From Emergomyces orientalis (taxonomy: Eukaryota; Ascomycota; Eurotiomycetes; Onygenales; Ajellomycetaceae), in NCBI GenBank assembly GCA_002110485.1, contig MOWL01000067.1, forward strand, positions 3,038,001 through 3,102,000: a DNA stretch of 64,000 nt. The letters are read 5' to 3'. The notes beneath the pieces were generated by a model, which saw only the letters and a program-made list of their open reading frames with translations, did not search any database and was not told where the DNA came from. This document shows, one piece after another, positions 58,085 through 64,000 of the stretch (position 1 is the stretch's first letter; every line of letters starts with the position of its first letter). The position numbers were made by a program, and so were the translations under genes.

Positions 58085-58685
58085 CTAAAATTGCGCGAAT
58101 GCAGATAACAACATCAAAGTTCCAAAGCTAATTTTGAACGGGACTTTTTCGGTCATAAGCCGTTGAAAATTCACGGATTTGACATGTTTCTGCAACCAGC
58201 GCGTGGGGACGATGTTGTAGCCCCTTGAAGCCGCCCACTGATAGTTACAAAGACCACAAGTTAGCGATTAAGCAATCGATTAATACACAAACCAAGTAAT
58301 CGAGATCGCACCAAAATGGGGAGTTAAAATAGAACAATGATCAAACCCATACCTCAACACCCAAAATAGTAACTCCTAGCGCAAACACCAGCGCCCTCGA
58401 AAATATCCTCAATCCAAGGCCGGCTAGTAATCCCAGCACGCTTCCCAAACTAATCTGACGGGCAGTTTTTTCGCTAATTCCGCTGCGACTACGGACCGTG
58501 CTCGCTGTTTCAGACAAGGGGCTGCTACTGTGATGTGAGTGGCCAGCAGTGGTGAAAGGGCCGGCAAAGTCGCAAAGGATGGGCTGTCGTCGCGGGAGGG
58601 CGAGGGAGAGAGATAGGCCGAGGGGAACAGCGAAAAGGAAAGGTCGGGCGGGGGTGAGGAGCCGTGTAAGGAACGGGGCAGCCAT
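58085..58685 (-). CDS. FUN14-family mitochondrial membrane protein
   Basis: Two exons (58685-58353, 58237-58085) encode 161 residues. The N-terminus MAAPFLTRLLTPARPFLF is positively charged and followed by a hydrophobic segment, which fits a mitochondrial outer/inner membrane or targeting role. The FUN14 core is SGISEKTARQISLGSVLG, LLAGLGLRIFSRALVF and GVTILGVE-WAASRGYNIVP across the exon junction. It ends with RWLQKHVKSVNFQ and KISFGTLMLLSAFAQF. In animals FUNDC1 is a mitophagy receptor; fungal members are less understood and I see no clear LIR motif. The upstream in-frame ATG (58898) would add 71 unlikely residues. Exon 2 is not visible as a long ORF, so the C-terminal third is easily missed. 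Confidence 0.88.
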
Positions 58686-59599
58686 TTCCTTTTGTTGTTT
58701 GTCACGGGTTTTGTTTGATTTCTTTGATTTCAGCGGGGTGGCTTGCCAATTGAGCTGAATTGATGATGTTATTTCCTTGATTGAGAGAGAGAATATATAT
58801 GTGGAAGTGGCTTGGATGTTAGATGCAGGTCCCACGATTGCCGAGCTCGGATAGTTATTGGGCTTAAAGAAATCAGGTGATAAAGGCGCTGATGTCATAG
58901 GCTGAGTGCGGAGGTGAATTTAGGCTTTTTTAGGCTCAGGCTATATAACGGCAGCCTTGCCTGATAAAGTTTAGAGTGCCCACACATCCCATGGTTCACC
59001 ACGAGGAGGTGGCGCACATAAATTATCCCTCTCACGGGTAAAATAATTCAGCGTCTTCAACCGTAGACACTTTTCTGTTATTTCTTCTTCTTAGGTATCT
59101 CGCTCACGGAAAATAGATGTTATTCATTATTAGGCAACATGTTACAGGAGAGCTGCTCGTCGCGGCAGCCTGGCGATTCAGCTTGTTGAAATTGCAAGAG
59201 ACAGAGCCCCTGTGCTTCGTTTCCCCTAGTTGCAGAAGGCCTATGCATCGAGAGGCTACCAATCCCTTCATTATTTTGCTCTTCATATTATTAATTAGCT
59301 TTTCAATTTTGCGGATCCTTCTATACAAGCTATCACCCACCCTATGCGAACTAGACTTCTACCCCATGTCGTTCTCCAGGTAAAAAAATGCAGTTTTCTG
59401 CCTTTTTTAACCGACCAACTAGCAACCCCCATCTTGAAAGTAAAATACTCTATCCTGAAAATTGAGCCCATGCCACATGCATCAAGGATTAATTAGCCTA
59501 TATCCTTTTAGAATCTGTCGAGATACACCAGAGATGACAACATATGACCTCAGTCGAACGGCTGACCACAAAATTCCCTTTCTACTACACCCACCCATT
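58686..59599. other. Intergenic
   Basis: The upstream region of the FUN14-family gene and the 3' side of the RidA-like gene. No coding region is supported; the plus-strand ORF at 59117-59383 has no motif. Confidence 0.45.
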
Positions 59600-60117
59600 C
59601 TAAACAAATACCAGCCCTCCTAACCTCTCTCCTAAATGCGCTGTCGCCTCGATCTTGACACACATCCCAAATACCAATGCCTGTACTCCCACCGCCGTCA
59701 GCAGCGGCTGGTGATTATGGCAATACTTGCGCATATTGCGAATGGCATGGCTCGTGACCGTCTCCCCTAGCGGGACCAAGTAGCAGCGGAGTTTGTGAAC
59801 CTGTTCCCAGCCATTACTGCCAGCCTGCGTCATGGCATACTCGACGTTGGTGAAGGCCTGGTCGACCAAGCCGCTAATGTTGGTGGGGATTTCCTCAATA
59901 ATACCGTCCCAGCCACCTAATAGGAGTTCATCAGTATGAACGGTGATGATGGTGTTAAGAGGATATTTTGGTGGGAGAACGAGGGGCAAAAGGTGACAGT
60001 TGGCTGGCGTTTGAAAGAAAGCCTACCCTAGCCAGAACACTCGATCATATCAGCTATTCTGAAGACTTGATTGTAATGGGTGGTTTCTGCGAGACGATTC
60101 CCCGAAATCTTCATCAT
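59600..60117 (-). pseudogene. RidA/YjgF-family gene with in-frame stop
   Basis: Exons 60117-60027 and 59916-59600 join in phase and read MMKISGNRLAE ... VFRIADMIECSG-stop-GGWDG, then EIPTNISGLVDQAFTNVEYA, GWEQVHKLRCYLVPLGE and KIEATAHLGERLGGLVFV. In this family the phrase is ECSGQGGWD; the Gln codon CAG is TAG here, one base-pair change, just before the intron donor G|GTAGGC. The rest (about 135 codons) is clean, with no frameshift, a good branch point (CTTAAC) and a good acceptor (TATTAG). RidA-type proteins deaminate reactive enamine/imine intermediates. Either this is a recent pseudogene, a read error, or translation depends on readthrough or an alternative weak donor (GAGT|GTTCTG) that would drop three residues. 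Confidence 0.75.
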
Positions 60118-62065
60118 TGCAGTATTTGAGTTGTGACATGGTAGTTTATTTGAGTTTGCTTGGGTTGTATATGTATATACAGATATATTTTCCAGGCAAA
60201 AGAGGCTAAGTATCCTGAGAGGTAGTTGTTGAAGGTAGAGGTAATGCCCAAGGTGTTAGAGGCGCCGTTGAAGGGTCGGTCTATATACGCTGCTCGTAAA
60301 TGCCTCAGTTTCTGACAGAAACAGAGTATTAAATTGGCCAGTTGCGGCGGAGTTCTGATTGTAAACATTAATAAAGTTGTAGTTAAGTGTTGAATTGTTT
60401 ATGGCTTATAATTGATTAAACACGAGGTGGCTAATAGGCAACTGTAATAAAATATTAAAAAAATACGTGAATAGTGCGATAAGGGACTTGGCGTAGTAGT
60501 GGATCCAACTGAGCGATCCACGCCTATATATAGAACAGAAATGTCAGACTTCAAAAATCCAGACCAACACCCTCTATTTTCTCGGGTCAGAAAATTGTCC
60601 AAGAGGACCAGTCTTTGTTCATTTCTGTTTCTCAGCCCTTGTTCCCTGTATTAGGGGCTTGGCCGAATCAAGTGTGGGAGAAAGGGAGTAAAATACAGCA
60701 TGAATGATTCGGACAAAGGAGCTAAATGCCGTTCCGAAGTAGTTATATCTTCCCCACGAAACTATAAAAGGTTAGTCGCAAAACGGTTTCTAGGCGAATG
60801 TCTCGCCAAGCTCTTCACTGTGGTTAATATCTTCTTTAAATACTGAGTACAAAGTCATTGGTCTCTCTCTTATATACTAGGATGTAGTGCTTTCGAACCG
60901 GTTCATGAGAGAGCTTAAATTCACTTGCCAGCAAAAAACGCATGACTGATATACAACCGGCGAATATGACCCACTGAGTTTGACGGAACCGCAGCCGACA
61001 AACAAGCTGCCGCGGAAGATAGAGCCAAAGAGAGCAAACATTTAGCTTCCTCAGCTAGCATGCATATAGAGAATGCCGAAAATATCGGCCGAATACAACG
61101 TCATTCGTTCGAGAGAGCGTTGGCGGGTGGTAATATATATATATATATATTAGCTTGTTCAATAGCTACCTGTTCGGTCTTCATTTCTTGAAGTCTTGCC
61201 CAAGAAATAAACTAGCCCAGAGGGAATGTAAAAAGAACTGTGAAAGAAATGCGGGCCCAAACCCCATGCCACTCGAGCATTGTGGGATTTAAAACGGAGT
61301 CTTCCACAAAATTGAGGTACCTTGTAATAACAAATCCGGGGTAACAGCGGGTGTTGTGGGGGGGATGTCGCAGCGAATATTTGACGTAAAAAAATGACGA
61401 AAATACTATCTCCTAGTCTTCTCTTCATGCATATTTTGAGGTTGCCATAACTATTTCTTTGCTGTATCCCTGAAAATTGCACCGGGGATAGCCGGACCCC
61501 GCTCAAGCGGAACTGGGCATGTCGTTGTAGCCGGTTTGCGATCAACCAAAACCCTAATTGATTATCGCTGTTCGTTAAATATTGCGAATACAACGAGTGA
61601 ATCAGTTCATTTGTAAGCTCTCTGTTTAGGGGGTAGGAATTCTCTATCAGAACATGTCACGGTGTCATTCAATGAAAGATGTGCATTCGGGCCTAAAACT
61701 CTATCTCGCAATGTAATGGCTACTAACTTACACTTTTGCCCCTCCGGCACCTGCGACGCCTTTCCTCTTACATGGCTGACTCACAACTCGGCGCCGCCCA
61801 CCAAACCCGCTCAATCATTTGCCTTTTCGCTCCGAACTCAAATGTGACACTGCAGATATTTTGCTCTTATATTTCTTCAATCATTTTGATCTCTTCGTGA
61901 CATTTCCTCTCCAACACAACTTTCCGCTTGAAATTCTTCGTGGGTCCCAGAGCATCTACGATTTCATCTTGAACATATCCCCTCCCTCTTCGCCCCTCAT
62001 TCTGAACAAAAAATTTTGCCCCTCACCCCACCTACGCAAAACTTTTATTTTTATTTTAAATTCCA
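60118..62065. promoter_or_regulatory. Region between the RidA-like gene and pdx1
   Basis: Almost 2 kb without supported genes. It includes a (TA)n run at about 61132-61152 and the C/T-rich leader of pdx1 (61855-62065). Confidence 0.45.
61132..61152. repeat. (TA)n microsatellite
   Basis: A short perfect TA repeat in non-coding DNA between the RidA-like gene and pdx1. Confidence 0.8.
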
Positions 62066-63223
62066 ATGGCACCAGAAACATCAGCCGGCAACGATGCTGT
62101 TGCCGCTACTTCATCTTCCTCGCCTGTCGACTTCACAGTCAAAGCCGGCCTGGCCCAGATGTTGAAGGGGGGCGTCATCATGGACGTCGTCAACGCGGAA
62201 CAGGTACGCTCTTAACCGGCATCCATCCCCCTCCGGCGCAGGGTCATTTTCAATTACGATCGACCATTCCAATCCGCCCTATGGATAATCAGACTCGATT
62301 ACTGACAAAATAACGTTTCTTAAACCATGTTAACAGGCCCGCATTGCCGAGGAAGCAGGCGCATGCGCCGTCATGGCGCTCGAGCGAGTGCCAGCAGATA
62401 TCCGTGCCCAGGGTGGAGTGGCGCGCATGTCTGATCCAACAATGATAAAGGAAATCATGGAGGCCGTGACGATACCAGTCATGGCTAAAGCGCGGATAGG
62501 GCATTTCGTAGAATGCCAGGTATGTCTAGTCTCTACAACAGCTAATAAAATAAACTTTCCTAAAAAAGAATTTCCTCAATCTAGATCCTCGAAGCCATCG
62601 GTGTCGACTACATTGATGAATCCGAAGTCCTCACCCCAGCCGACCACCTCTACCACGTCACCAAACACACCTTCAAAGTTCCCTTCGTGTGTGGCTGCCG
62701 GAACCTCGGTGAAGCCCTCCGCCGTATTTCCGAGGGTGCTGCCATGATCCGCACAAAGGGCGAGGCAGGCACAGGCGACATCGTCGAGGCCGTCTCGCAC
62801 ATGCGTACCGTGAACAGCCAGATTGCCAAGGCGCGCTCCATACTACTTTCCTCCAATGGCAGTGTTGAAGCGGAAGCGGAACTCCGCGCCTTCGCGCGCG
62901 AGTTGGAATGTCCCTATGAGCTGCTGCGGGAGACCGCGGAGAAAGGTCGGTTGCCTGTTGTGAACTTTGCAGCGGGCGGTGTAGCAACACCAGCGGACGC
63001 AGCTTTGATGATGCAGTTGGGCTGTGATGGCGTATTTGTTGGATCGGGGATTTTCAAGTCTGGTGATCCGAGAAAGCGGGCTAAGGCGATTGTGCAGGCT
63101 GTGACACACCATAAGGATGCAAAGGTGTTGGCAGAGTTGAGCCAGGGGCTTGGTGAGGCGATGGTGGGTATTAGTGTGAGGGATATGGGTGAAGCAGATA
63201 AGCTGGCGAAGAGAGGGTGGTAA
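62066..63223 (+). CDS. pdx1: Pyridoxal 5'-phosphate synthase subunit Pdx1 (PdxS/Snz)
   Basis: Three exons (62066-62203, 62337-62519, 62585-63223) encode 319 residues. Pdx1 is the (beta/alpha)8 synthase subunit that makes PLP from ribose 5-phosphate, glyceraldehyde 3-phosphate and ammonia supplied by the glutaminase Pdx2; twelve subunits form the core. Key parts are KGGVIMDVVNAEQ (catalytic Asp), MALERVPADIRAQGGVARM, PVMAKARIGHFVECQ (first active-site Lys), AAMIRTKGEAGTGD (second Lys region), LPVVNFAAGGVATPADAA and CDGVFVGSGIFKS. The Aspergillus orthologue is pyroA. No Pdx2 gene is in this window. All junctions are in phase and the length equals that of fungal homologues. Confidence 0.97.
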
Positions 63224-63868
63224 CTAAGGCATGGGGTTGATTAGGTGACATGATGTGTCTGTTGGGATTTTGATACCAATGATGAGCGAATTGCCGAGAT
63301 GCGCATGATTGATATTTCAACTATATACCTTGCGCACGCGCGGAGGCGTAAAATGGTGCACTCTACACTTTTTCGGTGGCTGTGTATGTTTTGTACATAT
63401 ATACCTACATATATCAAAATTTAGGAATAAAAGCAAAGGAATTCAGGAAGTTTTTATCTCAAGTGCACGGGGGAGGAGGGCCATTTTTGCCACATATTTC
63501 CTGGATGCTCTAGAGGCTGCACAGCGGTGATAGACACAAAGTTGCGCCATGGCAAGGTCGTCAGACTAGATCTCTTTCGCATTTCTCTTTCTTTCCTTGC
63601 TATTTCCCATGTCGGTGTGGTGCGTATACTTTTATATCCACTTTTTTGGCATTTCAAATTAGATTAAATCCATTGTCGGAAACACGCCATGGCTGACCTA
63701 TTGATACAATCATATCATAAAGACATAACCGGAAGAAAAGAGTCAAAATAATCATTAAGAAAAGCTTATGCGAATACATATCCCCCTTCCCATGTTTTCT
63801 GGGAAGACTCCAAATCAATTCACATCTCAACCATGCATTAACGACCCAAGGTTCTACCTAGCCCACAC
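63224..63868. other. Intergenic, convergent 3' ends
   Basis: The 3' UTR of pdx1 and of the minus-strand gene entering from the right. No gene is supported. Confidence 0.45.
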
Positions 63869-64000
63869 CTAGCTCGCATACGCAAACCCCTTCCCCCTAC
63901 ATGCCACCCAGTGATCCTTCACAACGCGATTAGTCCCCCTCGCACCCCGCAGCGAGAGTATTGATGACAAGAATCGTTCCCGCTCAGCCTTCTCCGGTAC
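63869..64000 (-). CDS. C-terminal end of an unidentified protein (partial)
   Basis: From the right edge the minus strand is open for 43 codons and stops at TAG (63869-63871). The residues include EKAERERFLSSILSLRGARG and NRVVKDHWVACRGKGFAYAS. This has a protein-like composition and ends near where a 3' UTR would be expected, facing pdx1. I do not recognise the family. The gene's start and domains lie beyond the window. Confidence 0.5.
   Translation of the reverse strand, partial: VPEKAERERFLSSILSLRGARGTNRVVKDHWVACRGKGFAYAS

Noticed and set aside
58686..58898. Longer N-terminus for the FUN14-family protein from the ATG at 58898
   Set aside because: The added 71 residues have no targeting or family character, while MAAPFL at 58685 starts right at a mitochondrial-type leader.
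1..64000. CRISPR array, tRNA/rRNA genes, prophage, or a bacterial-type defence system
   Set aside because: Intron structure and gene content are fungal. I saw no direct-repeat/spacer array, and no tRNA cloverleaf or conserved T-loop that I could defend by eye. A tRNAscan-SE run would settle the tRNA question.

Overview
The window is nuclear DNA from a filamentous ascomycete. Genes are mostly intron-containing, with short introns (about 50-120 bp), GTAAGT/GTATGT-type donors, CTAAC-like branch points and AG acceptors. The conserved proteins read like those of Eurotiomycetes. The alternation of compact gene blocks with long, AT-rich, gene-poor stretches resembles Onygenales such as the Ajellomycetaceae, but the order is an inference and the species cannot be named from this sequence.

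Layout. 1-14 kb is a dense housekeeping block: the 3' part of a peptidyl-tRNA hydrolase gene, a CaMKK/Ssp1-like kinase (-), the TRAPP subunit Bet5 (+), a cytochrome P450 (-), GPI mannosyltransferase Smp3 (-) and the SCF subunit Skp1/SconC (+). From 14 to 25 kb the only intact gene I can support is ribosomal protein L39 (-), hidden by a 6-nt first coding exon. A decayed Zn2Cys6 transcription-factor gene lies at about 17.8-19.6 kb. A full-size ABCB-type multidrug transporter fills 25.4-29.7 kb, and an AT-rich desert follows to 33 kb.

From 33 to 46 kb the content is accessory: a T5orf172/Mug113-like protein, a monocarboxylate-type MFS transporter, a decayed APH/AIM9-like phosphotransferase and a GFA-family enzyme. 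It also holds a 1404-residue gene that joins a glycosidase-like protein to a CorA-like membrane domain. That gene looks like two ORFs because an in-frame TAG is removed only by splicing.

From 46.8 to 64 kb housekeeping content returns: a promethin/LDAF1-like membrane protein, a coiled-coil protein, Sec61 alpha, ArgJ, ORC2, a FUN14-family protein, a RidA-family gene interrupted by an in-frame stop, and the vitamin B6 synthase subunit Pdx1. The C-terminal end of an unidentified gene runs off the right edge.

The genes do not form an obvious pathway cluster. They cover translation, ubiquitin ligation, secretion (Bet5, Sec61, Smp3), arginine and vitamin B6 synthesis, DNA replication and detoxification or transport. 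I found no CRISPR array, phage, intact transposon, rRNA or tRNA. All exon structures were worked out by hand from splice motifs and reading phase; each full set given sums to a multiple of three.
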